This document shows positions 32,455 through 44,055 of a DNA stretch of 64,000 nucleotides, piece by piece. The translations under genes were made by a program, and so were the position numbers. Below the pieces are notes generated by a model. That model did not search any database. It was given only the letters and a program-made list of their open reading frames with translations, and was not told the origin of the DNA. Each line of letters starts with the position of its first letter. Position 1 is the stretch's first letter. This stretch comes from Bicyclus anynana (taxonomy: Eukaryota; Arthropoda; Insecta; Lepidoptera; Nymphalidae), in NCBI RefSeq assembly GCF_947172395.1, contig NC_069095.1, forward strand, positions 6,696,001 through 6,760,000, written 5' to 3'.

Positions 32455-32670
32455 AAGAGCCGATGGACGTTAGGGTCGTAAGGTGGTGGAATGGAGACTA
32501 AACACCGGAAAACGCAGCGTCAACCCTCTGGGTAGATGACGTAGATGACGTCATGAGGGTAACAGGCCATGGATGCATGCGGCTCAAGACCGTGGTATTT
32601 AGAAGTCCCTATGAGAGGCCAGAGTCCAGCAGTGGACGTCTATCGGTTGATAAAGATGCTGATGGTGATG
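32455..32670 (+). mobile_element. RTE-type LINE 3' end
   Basis: Contains WMHAAQDRGI-like codons (GGATGCATGCGGCTCAAGAC), CAGCAGTGGACGTCTATCGG and TTGATAAAGATGCTGATGG. A short direct duplication (GTAGATGACGTAGATGACG) interrupts it. Confidence 0.7.
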
Positions 32671-32939
32671 ACTCATAAGCACCTACCCATATAATGCAAA
32701 GTTGAGTAAGTTCCACCATTTCCATTACTACCCACTTCTGAACGGCTTAATCGATCTGGATAAAATTATGCGTTTAGTTAGATTGTCTTGAATACTCAAT
32801 ATTCCCCGAGAATGAATACACTGCGAGTGAAACCGCAGACAACAGCAGAGCTATCTAGTTATGAAATCTATGATTATCACAATAAATAGTCAGATAAAAA
32901 CATAGGTTTTCTAAGGTTATTAATATTTGCCCACTTTGG
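32671..32939. repeat. Degenerate repeat sequence
   Basis: Contains CCCGAGAATGAATACACTGC, then GAGTGAAACCGCAGAC, like a worn Helitron-like 3' end near 32830. Ends not definable. Confidence 0.3.
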
Positions 32940-33310
32940 TCTTTGGTCTTTGCACTTTGCATGTCGTTGCCCGACGTAGTTGACGCTATGATCGGCAGAA
33001 AAACGTGCTGGACAGTGTTGTTGTCGTTCTGTGAGGCTGTCATGGGTCTGAAAGAGGCTGAAGAGAGAGCGAGGGAAGAAGCTGCCGAGCTCCCTTTATA
33101 AGCAGGCGAAGGCAGGGTAGAAGCAGGGGTCGATTTGCGCACTTATTGCCACCTTAATTTAGGGTGAAAAAGGTAGGCGGCGACTGACAAACGTCGGGAC
33201 ATGAAAAATACGTTAAATGATCTTGTGATTTCACCAAAGGCTGAAGTCGGATCCGCAGGGTTTTAGTGGGTATTCCGAAGTCTCGGCGAGTCCCACATAC
33301 CCTTTCGGAT
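32940..33310 (-). mobile_element. Probable LINE 5' region/ORF1 remnant
   Basis: Reversed, it has GTGGGACTCGCCGAGACTTC, then CCACTAAAACCCTGCGGATC, a sequence I associate with lepidopteran non-LTR elements. A Ser/Ala/Thr-rich frame lies downstream. No RT or endonuclease motif, so the class is uncertain. Confidence 0.4.
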
Positions 33311-33519
33311 AGGGTCGCGTAAATGCATATCCCAGCGAAAATTAATATTTGCAAAAATACTGTATCTAGGTAAATGTTTGGATTACTGCTGACAATCGTG
33401 AATCACCAATGCTCAGCTGCCTGGTCTCCTTTACACTTGAATGTTTATGTAATTGGTACCTACATATTCTCTACTCGTAGGTATTCCTTACCCTTTATGA
33501 AGTTGAAGATAATAAATAT

Positions 33520-33785
33520 CGTCGTCATCAACCCATATTCGGCTCACTGCTGAGCTCGAGTCTCCTTTCAGAATGAGAGGGGTTAGGCCAATAGTCCACC
33601 ACGCTGACCCAATGCGGATTGGCAGACTTCACACACGCAGAGAATTAAGATAATTCTCTGAATCACGTGATATTTAATTTCTTAAAATGCGCACAACTGA
33701 AAAGCTGGAGGTGCATGCCCCGGACCGGATTCGAACCCGCACCCTCCGGAATCGGAGGCAGAGATCATATCCACTGGGCTATCAC
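33520..33785 (-). mobile_element. SINE-A with target duplication
   Basis: Reverse orientation, intact head and B-box, short internal deletion. The 13-bp duplication AGATAATAAATAT is at 33507-33519 and 33792-33804. Six extra bases lie between the head and the duplication. Confidence 0.92.
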
Positions 33786-33869
33786 GGCTCTAGATAATAA
33801 ATATGAACTATAAGAATAACGTTTATAGCCTACGAATTGAAAAAAAAGCCAATAACAATAAATTGTAGT

Positions 33870-34180
33870 CATATTACGACGGCAATCGTAATCTGCCTTC
33901 AGTTTCCACACAACAGGTCTTAAAAATCTCGCTATGCCCGTGTTGACATTTTCATTAGCAAGGTTCGACAGGGCCGGCGGCTGGCCGTGACACCGTGCGT
34001 ACGCCACGAATTTGCCTTCCATTGATAAAAAGCGTCGCCCACTCATCGGGCTCCATTCACCGGCGCCATTGCTTGCGCAACGCGCGTGCTCGACCCCCCA
34101 CCCCGCGCACTTCCCCGCGGAGACCTTTGGAAACCTTCCGCAACAGTTGTCACTTCGCTTCTAGGTTACATGTCTAATGG
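33870..34180. other. GC-rich patch without a recognisable gene
   Basis: Contains GGGCCGGCGGCTGGCCGTGA and CGACCCCCCACCCCGCGCAC in otherwise AT-rich DNA. A 93-aa reverse frame and a 60-aa forward frame cross it; neither looks like a protein family. A promoter or a decayed element are both possible. Confidence 0.35.
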
Positions 34181-34420
34181 CTTTCCCATATATGGCCGAG
34201 ATGGTTCCATTCATAAAACCGTTATGTAACAACTCGTCGATCAACCGCAACGTTGTCACATTGCGAGTTTTAAGTGTTTCTTCAATGTTATACTTCAATT
34301 ATATTGACTCGGCCCTTTAATACATTCAGGCATTGTGCTTGTGTTTTTAATGAAAGTAAACAAGAAAGAAATGGAAAGATGTCATTTTCAAATAACGGTT
34401 TTTTACTACTCACACATTTG

Positions 34421-34746
34421 ACGGCCTTCGTGGCGCAGTGGTATGCACGGTGGATTTACAAAACGGAGGTCCTGGGTTCGATCCCCGGCTGGGCAGATTG
34501 AGATTTTCTTAATTGGTCCAGATCTGGCTGGTGGGAGGCTTAAGCCGTGGCTAGTTACCACCCTACCGGCAAAGACGTACCGTAAAGCGATTTAGCGTTC
34601 CGGTACGATGCCGTGTAGAAACCGAAAGGGGTGTGGATTTTCATCCTCCTCCTAACAAGTTAGCCCGCTTCCATCTTAGACTTCATCATCACTTACCATC
34701 AAGTGAAATTGTAGTCAAGAACTAACTTGTAGTAAAGAATAAAAAA
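34421..34746 (+). mobile_element. SINE-B, full length
   Basis: Head TGACGGCCTTCGTGGCGCAG, B-box GGTTCGATCCCCGG, body, 3' inverted-repeat domain and AAAGAATAAAAAAG tail all present. A clear target duplication was not found. Confidence 0.9.
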
Positions 34747-35029
34747 GACACAAAAAAAAAACATTTACACTCACATCCACAAAAATTTATTCCTTATTTT
34801 TCATTAAAAGTATTGTTAAGGTTTTTTTCTGCTTTGTACTCAGCTATAAGTTTGTGTTACAGTAATTTTAATCAGTGACACAGAGTGCCCTAGCTCAGAA
34901 GTGGGAGATCAATCTATAAGCACATAAAATACCTATTGGACTTAAAAATATATATGTGACGGAGATTCCAGAAGATTTCACTGGTAGATTCTAGAAGGCC
35001 CAGCCCTGTCTAAAAGGGGGGTCGTTCAC

Positions 35030-35800
35030 ATTGCTTTACAAATATTATTAATATATTATTTATGCAAAGTCACGCCTTTCGATTATTAGACACTACACAA
35101 ACACAATGTGTGTATGTATTCAGGTTGCAGAAAATAATAATTTAGATAAATAAGAGACGTACTAAAAAGTTAGCAATGTCAATAAATTAATCAACAACAA
35201 TTAGTCATAAGATGCTAATGTGGTCACATAAATCACGAGCTTCTACAGATAATGTAAATGGAATTAGTACGAGAATACGAGTGACATTATCGACACATAT
35301 CGTTACTGCAACGTTTGTGCCATTATTGGAACAACTTATCAAAATATAAACAAAAGAACAGGAAACTCCCTAATGTCATGATAGCCAAGAGCAGTTTATT
35401 GTTTAATTGGAAGATTACTGTTGTTTTTATCAATAAACATGACAACGTGGGCTGACGTTCAGAAGTTATAGTCGTTAAAACGACATGGCCTTTTTATAAT
35501 TTCAAGAAATAAACGGGAAGTTATTAGCTTCTTGTAAATTTTAGGCCCATCTTAACGATGCTTTTACATCGAGTGCGTGCCATAAATGGGCGAAAGGAAT
35601 CCCAATTGAGATTATCGGTTTACACGGTGTAATATAACTACGTGGATTTACAAGCAGGAGTCAATTCACTATCACATTAATGTCTTTAAGAGTGCTGCGT
35701 GGAATCGAATTAATTGATGTGCAATTTATAGGGATTTACGGCTTGAAGCGGTTGCAAATAAACATGCTACTTACGTATGTACAGAAAGCGTTAAACTTAT
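35030..35800. other. Long stretch free of recognised repeats
   Basis: No SINE, LINE, Helitron or MITE signature. Carries many ATTA/TAAT core words, for example AATAAATTAATCAACAAC at 35180 and GAATTAATTGATGTGC near 35710. Such composition is compatible with a developmental enhancer, but that is inference. No coding region seen. Confidence 0.3.
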
Positions 35801-36354
35801 GATCTGGGAAAGAATATTTTTGCATATCTCATGTTACCGATATATTACGTACCTACAAAAGGTTTTCTAACTATCTATTTGCTCGTAAGAGATTAGAATA
35901 TTGTGATGGTGCGTTAAAATAAAAGTAGCAAAACCCGACAGAGTGACATTTCTTGTTCGTACTTTCCTCCGTAAATACATGTAAAAGCAAAGTCATCAAG
36001 ATAGGATAATATGAAGGTAAAAATAATTCTGTTCAAAGCAGAATATATTGCTAAAAATACATTTACTTTAGATGACGTTACAAGTGATTTTATTGGTTCG
36101 TCATTAAGTAGTTCGTCATTTTAAACATTTATCATTTGGCTCAGACCAAAACATAAATGTTGAAAATGACAATTTTTTTTAATTAAAAAATTAAACTCCA
36201 CTAATTCCTCAAAATGTCATGGTTTAGTTTAGTTCACAAAAAGGAAAGTAGGTTTTACTTATATAACCATTTAATTTGATTTTAATTCATGTTTCGTTAT
36301 CGATTTATTAAGTTTACCTTCCTACAATTTCTAAACACTTTATGGATTAAGAGA
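35801..36354. other. Unassigned AT-rich sequence
   Basis: Nothing recognised. Confidence 0.4.
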
Positions 36355-36720
36355 CTGAGCCAGACCTGCCGCATTTCAAGAAGAGTTCGTCAGTCTGTAC
36401 CTACCTTAAGAAAGTACAGTAGCTAATGACAGAGCTTGGACTGTGGTAGCTTTGTAAGGTAGCAGATATCAAGGGTCCAGACCCTAGCGTAAACTTTGTA
36501 AGACCCGTCTAATTATAAAGCGTAGGTGTAACTTTCAATCAGGACCCAGGTCCCAGGTCGGCAGTCGTTTAGCTTCACGGCAACGGAAAGTGAGGTGATC
36601 GTTAATACCTTCCAAACTTAAGATGAAAACTGAAAAAAATTCAGCCTTCATAAAGTATGAAGCTTTTCAGTTTGTACCTAGGTTTTAAAAGGTATCAAGG
36701 GTCACCTCATTTGCTCAACT
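36355..36720. repeat. Interspersed repeat related to 7255-7420
   Basis: CCAGACCTGCCGCATTTC, GTCAGTCTGTACCTACC and CTGTGGTAGCTTTGTAAGG match the first copy in order. A reversed partial match (AGCTTTTCAGTTTGTACCTA) follows at about 36661. Confidence 0.4.
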
Positions 36721-36766
36721 TTATAATGTATTTCTTTTTAATTATTTATTAAACCTTCATAAAATG

Positions 36767-37048
36767 GATATAACCTCTGCCTTCGATTCTTAGGGCGTAG
36801 ATTTGAATCCGGGGCGTGCACCTCCAACTTTTCAGTTATGTGCATTTTAAGAAAATAAATATCACATGTCTCAAACGGTGAAGGAAAACATAGTCAAGAA
36901 ACCTGCATACCTGAGAAATTTCCTAATTCTCTAGCTGTGTGAAGCCTGCCAATCTGCATTGGGTCTGCGTGGTTGACTATTAGCCTAATCTCTCTAATTC
37001 TGAGAGGAGACTCGTGCTGAACAGTGAGCCGAATATGGGTTGCTAATG
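36767..37048 (+). mobile_element. SINE-A, 5'-truncated, with 14-bp target duplication
   Basis: Begins inside the head at GATATAACCTCTGCC. The duplication ACCTTCATAAAATG is at 36753-36766 and 37049-37062. There is no extra sequence at this truncated junction. Confidence 0.88.
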
Positions 37049-37062
37049 ACCTTCATAAAATG

Positions 37063-37685
37063 AGGTATGTCTGGCTACCGCAGTCTTTATTACTCAAGAA
37101 TGAATACTTTAATTAATATGCAGTGTCAATAATTGTGGGCGACGGAAGTGATTTTACATTCATAAGTTTTCTCCTACTCCTACTGTAGGTACAGTAAGGC
37201 TTGTAAACCGATAACTATATCTTTATTACAGTTATATAGCTTGTCTGTTAATTTGTTAGCGATAACTATTATTACATATTCGGTATTAATTCACTATAAT
37301 ATTATATTTCACTGATTCGGCTCGTTATGGGTAAGTAAAGTAGAAAGGTATCTATTACAAGATTACATCTTAGGAGAAGTAATAGTAGTAAAAACGCATG
37401 AATAGATTAAAAAAAATTGAAGCCTTGTAGTCTTTTTTTCTCATTGCCATATTCTTACGACATTCGCACGAGAGATATTTTAACGGACGTTAATAAAGCG
37501 TTCAACTATAACAAATGCATTCTCAAGTAGGTACCTATATGTTCACAACACAGTGTTTTTGAAACATGTCGCTTTTTTCTAGCAGTGTTGCAATTTCAAT
37601 TTTGGTCGTTGGAAATAGACCCTTAATTAACTTCATATTTCAATGCTATTTTAACATCCGTTAGAAAAACTCTCGTGCGAATGTT
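37063..37685. other. Unassigned sequence
   Basis: AT-rich; no gene or repeat recognised. Confidence 0.4.
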
Positions 37686-37830
37686 CATTATCATCGGCCT
37701 ATTTTAACGGCCCACTACAGGACTAGGCCTCCTTCCTCATAAAAGAAGGGATATGGAGCTTAGACCCACTACGCTGCGGGTTGGTTGGTTGTTACATGAG
37801 CTAACCACAGGATAGTCAAATCATGTGAAC
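37686..37830. repeat. Interspersed repeat fragment
   Basis: CCCACTACAGGACTAGGCCTCC, then GACCCACTACGCTGCGGGTTG, is a phrase common in lepidopteran DNA. A shorter echo lies at about 58615-58650 (CATGCTGCTCCAATGCAGGT). Class not determined. Confidence 0.4.
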
Positions 37831-37869
37831 CTAATTTGAACTGAACTATCTGATTAACTGATTAAGTGG

Positions 37870-38080
37870 TTGCTAGGCTTTTTGGTCTCGTCAGTCGGAC
37901 GCGGGTTCCATGCATGGTCACGGGGGAAGCAGGGTTAACACTCATGGCTAAAACACAATTACCGAGGTCAGAGTCTCACAAGAGACGTTAGAGAGTCGTT
38001 CTGCTCATCTCTTCTTCTGCTTCGGGCCCCACCGAGAATGCTTCTGCGCCCAAAACCTCCGGTGACGTCGTTAAAGTCCA
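37870..38080. repeat. Interspersed repeat, SINE-like
   Basis: TTTTGGTCTCGTCAGTCGGA, GCGGGTTCCATGC and CTCATCTCTTCTTCTGCTTC. Partly shared with 21040-21150. A tRNA-like head is possible but the B-box is poor. Confidence 0.35.
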
Positions 38081-38106
38081 AGTTAAATACCTATATCTAT
38101 ATTTAA

Positions 38107-38420
38107 AGATAATCTGGTTAAAGCTGAAAAGTAAAAAGTATCAAAATACTTGAACCTTGTTTACTAGATTACCTCCATGTGGAATGTTGAATCAACTATT
38201 ATTGTTCCGATACTTGTTTCAGTCAATAGTCTTATAGCGAAAAGCTTCGATCAACACCCTAAAAAGCTTTCGTTTAACCGTTGGATCAAGAGTCGGATAC
38301 AAAAGGCAGTGATTTTTTAAGACGGCGCGTATTGTGACATGGTTCCTCACTCTGGAGCCCTGACCACCGGTTGCTTCGGCACTTAAATGTCCCGCAGCGG
38401 AAGGGTTAAATTATTTTATA
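38107..38420 (+). mobile_element. 3' fragment of the R2/R4-type retrotransposon
   Basis: It matches the last part of the endonuclease ORF and 3' end of the 4081-6290 element, in opposite orientation (CATGTGGAATGTTGAATCAA, then ATAGCGAAAAGCTTCGATCA, then TGTCCCGCAGCGG). A stop interrupts the frame early. Confidence 0.85.
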
Positions 38421-38423
38421 AAC

Positions 38424-38656
38424 TTGAATCCGATCTGGGGCATGCATCTCCAACTTTTCAGTTGTGTGATTTTAAGAAATTAAATATCACGTGTCTCAAA
38501 CGGTGAAGGAAAACATCGTGAGGAAACCTGCACATCAGAGAATTATCTTAATTCTCTGCGTGTGTGAAGTCTACCAATCCGAATTGGCCAGCGTGGTGGA
38601 CTATTGGCCTAACGCTGTCATCCTGAGAGGAGACTCGAGCTTAGCAGTGATGATGA
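38424..38656 (+). mobile_element. SINE-A, 5'-truncated
   Basis: Starts at TGAATCCGATCTGGGGCATG inside the B-box region and ends CAGTGATGATGA, lacking the usual GAGCCGAATATGGG segment. It sits 3 bp after the R2/R4 fragment. Confidence 0.8.
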
Positions 38657-39050
38657 AATTTTTAATAGTGTTTTGCTTTATTAAAAATTAAAAAAAAACG
38701 AGAAATAAATAAATGAGAGAAAAAAAAAATTATTTATGGTTTGGTATTTCGCAAGGATATTGAAATTCTATAATTGTAAAGGTATTTTAAAACATATTAG
38801 AGCGCGTAACAGAGCACAGTAGCCCGATGCAGGTGAACGCACCTGAACCAGTTTATAATTAAGAACACATTTAAATTCATTAAAAATCGTTAAAACTTTC
38901 CAGCGAGCGACAAGTTAAGTGGGAACACCAGTTTGCCGTCGCAGTTTTGGTTTACATTTTCTCAGGTAAATTGGGTGTCTCTATAAATTAATCAACTATA
39001 TTGACTAAGGATAAGGACTGCGTATTTGCAGCGCTTGCGTTTAATGCCCC
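38657..39050. other. Unassigned sequence
   Basis: A-rich start, then moderate GC. Nothing recognised. Confidence 0.35.
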
Positions 39051-39240
39051 TGCCCCCATAGCCAAGTGGCATGTCGATTCTCTTTCTACAATCGCTAACG
39101 CTTCGAAAGCAAGAAAAATGTATGGGAATGACAGATCTTGATCACGTGACCTGTCATTGTCATTCCCGTACATCTTTCTATTTTTCGAAGCATTAGCGAT
39201 CGTAGAAAGAGAATCGACGCGCCACTTGGCTAGGGGGCTG
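39051..39240. mobile_element. MITE-2: foldback element with ~75-bp inverted arms
   Basis: Tips TAGCCAAGTGGC (39059) and GCCACTTGGCTA (ending 39232). The arms also pair across GATTCTCTTTCTAC, AATGTATGGGAATGACA and their reverse complements. The loop holds TCTTGATCACGTGAC. The second copy is at 51757. Confidence 0.85.
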
Positions 39241-39285
39241 ATGATCATCTGATACAGAACTTCTTGTCTATACTCAATTAATATA

Positions 39286-39402
39286 TCTATACTAATATTA
39301 TAAAGCTGAAGAGTTTGTGTGTGTGTGTGTTTGTGGTCCGATTTGAAAAAATCTTTTAGTTTTACGGGAACCAAGCTGGTAAAACCGCGCAGCGTCAGCT
39401 AG
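39286..39402 (+). mobile_element. Helitron-like element, internally deleted
   Basis: Ends intact (A|TCTATACTAATATTATAAAG ... GCGCAGCGTCAGCTAG|T) but about 80 bp of the interior is missing and a (GT)n run is present at 39316. Confidence 0.75.
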
Positions 39403-39404
39403 TT

Positions 39405-39583
39405 TATATTATAAAAAGGTAAAGTTTGTGGTGTTTGCAGGGAGTAAGCTCTGGATCTACTGAACTGATTTTGAAAATGCTGTTACCACTAGAAAGCCAG
39501 GTTATTTGTAAATGTCTTAGGCTATATTTTATCCCCGTATTCTCACAAGAACGGGAACTATGTAGGTAAAACCGTGAGGCTAG
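39405..39583 (+). mobile_element. Second Helitron-like element, directly adjoining
   Basis: TATATTATAAAAAGGTAAAG ... CCGTGAGGCTAG|T. Belongs to the GGATCTACTGAACTGATTTTG subfamily. Only two bases separate it from the previous element. Confidence 0.65.
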
Positions 39584-41929
39584 TTTTTTCTATATGTTCG
39601 TAGTAAGATAAATTGTGAAGAATTCGATTTCAAAAATGATTTAGCTTTCTTTGTATAGTAAGACCTCATTATCTGGTATCGTTCTGCCATGATATACTCC
39701 TCTATTCACGTGGGCGTCGTCATTATAAATACAATACAGTGACATCTTTCTTAGATATATCATTTAATAACTAGTGCCCTACACCGGCTTTGCGCGTGTT
39801 TAATAATTAGGTATATTTATCGTAAAAACTTGAAACCTATTTTGATTGCTTTCTCTAAGTTGGTTATAAGAAAATAATAAAAATTGGCAAATCCAAAGAC
39901 ACAGCCAAAACAACCGATAGTTTTATTAAGTGGTAGAAGTTCACAGGAACTGCTAGTATTATTAAAATTTGATAAGTTCGAATTATGTATATTTTAATTA
40001 GTGAGAGCCAAAAAATTCACAAATTCAAAGTTTATTTATTTCGTACTAGGCTCAGTTTAAAAGCACTTTTGAAAAGTCAGTTGACTATTTGTAATGATTC
40101 TACGACCTCGACTCCATTTGCAACTTTTATACCTGTAAAGACAATATACTTAATAGTTAGATAAATAAATGAACAATCATTATTCAGTGGCGTAGCTAGG
40201 TCACAAGGGTCCTGGTGCAAATTAAAAACTACCATTTAAACTGGTTAGGTTTTATCAAGCAAAAATATTCTTCTACTCTTTTTCGTTTTCGAAATTTTTC
40301 AAGTTCAGTTCGATCGCGATTTTCTGGTAAGGATTAGGTATCTATGCCATTGGTTGTAATATATGTGTCATTAGTAATGGTGCAGTGTTAAAATAGTGAT
40401 AGTGTTTCCGAACTTCAGTGGGGGAGTTAATAGAAGTAAGGCCATTGAATTGTTAATTAATTAGCTGGGAGCCAACACCAGCTGAGAATGGGGGAGTATT
40501 AGTATACTGTAAAAGGGCCCTTTAACCCAACTGGATCAGTTACAAGTCTGACATCAGCTGGTGGCTGACTCCTAGTCATACGATAGTTAATCTTGGTTTA
40601 CATGTGATAGTATCAGCGCTGTACTTGATCAACAATCACATAAAGCTTAGAACCTGCCCTGAGGCTACGGCTTCTCCGTCAACAGAAGTAGTATTTAGTC
40701 CCCTTCGCCGATATCAGAAGTGGAATATAGCCGATGCCCCCTTATATGCTTTAATCTAAAAGACAAACGTACACAAACACTGTTTGGTATATTTGCAAAA
40801 CGTTTACAAGTGCCAAAATATATAAGGCATGTCAGGAAATCATTAGAAGCTACATCCCGTCTATAATTAAATAATAACATAATTGGCTCGCCCCTCCTTG
40901 AACTCAAGATCAAGACGTTCGTTTATTGATGTATTATATTAATTACTTATAAGCGATCATTATATTATAGGTACCTACCTACACCTTACCAAATAGTCTG
41001 AGTCATAATTATAACCCAATCTGAAAGGGCCAATCAAATATTCCTAGTTTACGAAACGATACTTTAACCGCTAATCTAAAATTTCACGTTAGGCAGCCAA
41101 TTTTGTTTGCGCTTTTCATTGTAATTCATAATTTCTAATGATTAAGCATTTACTTCTATCTTAATTTGTTACGGCTTACGCAAACGGGTAATGTGAATTA
41201 AGGAAGGTTATAAGTTATTTAATATTTTCCCTAAATATAACAAAACAAAGGAAAGTTTATAAAGGCACGTTTGGGACCCTCGTAACTTTAATTTTATATG
41301 TTCCACTAATTATAAGAAGATATTATACCAGATATTATAATTATCATATTGACATGTATTTTTTGCATTTTTTTAGGGCAGTACTAGACATCTTTTTCTC
41401 AGTAGACAGACAATTTGCTTCGTGGCAACCATTCATGAAACATCCTAGAGTTTAATAAACTACAGTCAGCATATAAACGTAAAATGTATTGTAACTACTG
41501 AATGCAGGTATGTAACCTTTTCTAAATTGTAAGAAATGGTTATGCCAAAATCAACTTTTGTAACAGAACTTTGATAAAAATCGTCACAAGTCTTCTGCTG
41601 AATTCCCTTTTCCCTCAAACTTAATAGAATACGGCAATAGTCCAACAAACCAAGTTAAAGTTTCATTGTCTCCGCGGACAAGAGACCTCATTACGCGAGA
41701 GATCATAAATAAAAGTACCCAATTTAAAGTTTATCTTATTAAATGTAAGATAAACGATGAGTACTATTATAGGCAGGAAGTGAGAGGCATAACGTGAAAC
41801 AATACGGGTATTGGCAAATAATGCGTCGACGGCGCGTGCGAGCGGGGGCGTCTCAAGCGCTTGAATGGTGGTGATTCACCGAGGCTCATTCAGCTTCGCC
41901 GGAGCATCGCGCAACTATTGATTGAATAA
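39584..41929. other. Long AT-rich stretch with scattered repeat words
   Basis: Includes CAGTGGCGTAGCTAGGTCAC at 40190 and ACTAGTGCCCTACACCGGCT at 39771, both common in lepidopteran repeats, and a GC-rich patch at 41820-41900 (GTCGACGGCGCGTGCGAGCG). A 72-aa reverse frame at 40695-40913 looks like worn repeat coding debris. No host gene recognised. Confidence 0.4.
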
Positions 41930-42420
41930 CACGCGTCTAAGGCCCGTCATACACAGTGGAATTGTGTTTGGGACAGTAAAAGCCCAGTTCAAACCTGACC
42001 AAGGACTCAAACCCAGGACCTCGTGAATAGAAGCCACTGATTCAACGGAGTAGTTTAGGCAGAGGCCCTAGATCAATGAGGCAGTTGAGGCACAAAGACA
42101 CGCTGATACACACTATGCTGATGGAAATCTCAAAGTACCAGGGTATCATAGGATTTAAGGAGGTTTATTTATACCACCACTAGGTACAATGTCTGTTATA
42201 ATTTTTCGCAGTCAGAGCATCGGACAACTAATTAATTAAATAGAATACACGTGTAAAGCCCGTCACACACATTTGAATTGTTTTCGGGACGAAATTTCCT
42301 GAACAGCTTACAATATGCAGGCATAAATCTTCAAGTGAAAGCGTCAAAGTACCAGGGTAACAGAGATTATAGGAGGTTGATTCATACACTCACTACAGTG
42401 TTTTTTTAGTAGTGAGGTGA
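41930..42420. repeat. Direct duplication of a ~300-bp segment, diverged
   Basis: AAGGCCCGTCATACACA / AAAGCCCGTCACACACA (about 41940 and 42255), TTTGGGACA / TTTTCGGGACGA, and CAAAGTACCAGGGTA (42133 and 42345) occur in the same order. An old tandem duplication or two copies of one repeat. Confidence 0.55.
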
Positions 42421-43026
42421 AGGATGAAAGTCATAATAGTGGATGTTTTCACTAATAGATAGAAAACATTAAGAAAGTTTCTGGCGTTTTGTGTAATATT
42501 GAGTGTTATCGGTTGAAATATAATGACAGTTGTTGTCAATCTTTCGGAAATCTTCAAAAAATGGTCACGTAAATGAAAATTTACACCGATATTCTCCCGG
42601 ACTGAACAGCGGGTATCTGCTAGTTCATAAAATACTACACTTGTAGTCGCCTGGCATTCTTTTTAGCGTAAGCGCATGTGTGATCATGCCTTAACACTCG
42701 TTTAATGAATAAGTTCGTAACTTCACAGTTTTGATGCATTAACGACTTTGTTGTGTCATACACGCTTCTTGGTTGATATTTTATATCACTTAGAACATAT
42801 TTCGTATCCTACTTGCGAAAGAGTACATTGTGTTGGTCAACAGAGGAGACATTATTGGTATTTAATAACCTACCTGTTGAGCTATGACGAAATATACATA
42901 AGGAAATTTAAACACCTGATATTGAATCAACAGGCGAGTGTTAGTTGACTTTGGACCCAAGTTTTTTTTTTAACTAATTAGCTTAGAAAATATAACACCA
43001 AACACTATTAAAAAATATAAAAAGTA
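42421..43026. other. Unassigned sequence
   Basis: A Helitron-like 3' end may be present at about 42600-42624 (GCGGGTATCTGCTAG|T). No gene recognised. Confidence 0.35.
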
Positions 43027-43281
43027 ATTCAGCCCTTCCCGTAGGGTTTTTGAGTGCCCAAACAATCGGTGATCAGGCTCTAGAGAGAGGAACCTTATCA
43101 CAATACGCGCCGTCTCCAGTATCGCTTTACTTACTCTGTGTTCGGCCCTTGATCCAACAGTCAATCGAAAGCTTCGTTACGTATTGGGCGAAGCTTTTCG
43201 TTAAAACACTGAATCAATTAAGTAGGTACAATAACGGTTGACTCGTTATCGAGATTCAAGTATTTCGATACTTGGAAATTA
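43027..43281 (-). mobile_element. 3' fragment of the R2/R4-type retrotransposon
   Basis: Same 3' GC segment (CCCTTCCCGTAGGG) and endonuclease tail as at 4085-4300 (CACAATACGCGCCGTCTC, CTTGATCCAACAGTCAATCG), but more diverged. Confidence 0.8.
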
Positions 43282-43307
43282 ATTATTATTACCTAAACAA
43301 AAGAAAC

Positions 43308-43622
43308 GTGATAGCCTAGGATATGACCTCTGCCTTCGATTCGGAGAGCGCAGGTTCGAATCCGGTCCAGGGCATGCACCTTCAACTTTTCAGTTATGTG
43401 CACTTTACGCAATTAAATATCGCGTGTCTCAAGTAACGAAAAACATTGTGAGGAAACCAGCATACCTGAGAATTTCTTTAATTTTCTAGTGTGTGAACTC
43501 TGCCAATCCGCATTCGGCCAGCGTGGTTGACTAAGGTCTAACCAATCCTTCTGAGAGGAAACTCGTGTTCAATAGCGAGCTGAATGTGGGTTGCTAATGA
43601 TGATGATGATGATGATGATGAA
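43308..43622 (+). mobile_element. SINE-A with (GAT)n tail
   Basis: Complete but diverged; B-box GGTTCGAATCCGG intact; ends GGGTTGCTAATGATGATGATG with about eight GAT repeats. Confidence 0.88.
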
Positions 43623-44055
43623 GCCTTGTTTTATATTAAAGTAAAGTTGTGATATCGTCGCACGCGTCCGCTAGTTAAATATAAAGATTAAATAGAAATA
43701 TGGTTACGACTTCAGATGAGGTATTGTGTAGACATCATATAAAGGAAAGCGCTAATAAGCCTTTGTATTCTCTCTTGATTTAAAGGACCGTCAAATAATC
43801 CATTAAACCTCTTGCAAAAATAAAAGTTATTAATATTTTATTGTTATTAAAAGTAAACAATACTCATATTACATTAACTTTACATTACATGTAGGTTTAT
43901 ACTTTAATAAGAATCCGTTGACTCATTAGCCCCTGAATTTGGACTTGCCATTAACAGATATAGGACCAGAATAATGATTGTGGATCACGATAATCAGAAC
44001 AGACCAGATAATATCGACAAAATAGCGAACTGTGAGGTTGTTTCAACCTAGGTAT
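43623..44055. other. Unassigned AT-rich sequence
   Basis: Nothing recognised until LINE coding debris begins. Confidence 0.4.

Noticed and set aside
40695..40913. 72-aa reverse frame as a host exon
   Set aside because: No splice structure or domain; composition fits worn repeat coding debris.
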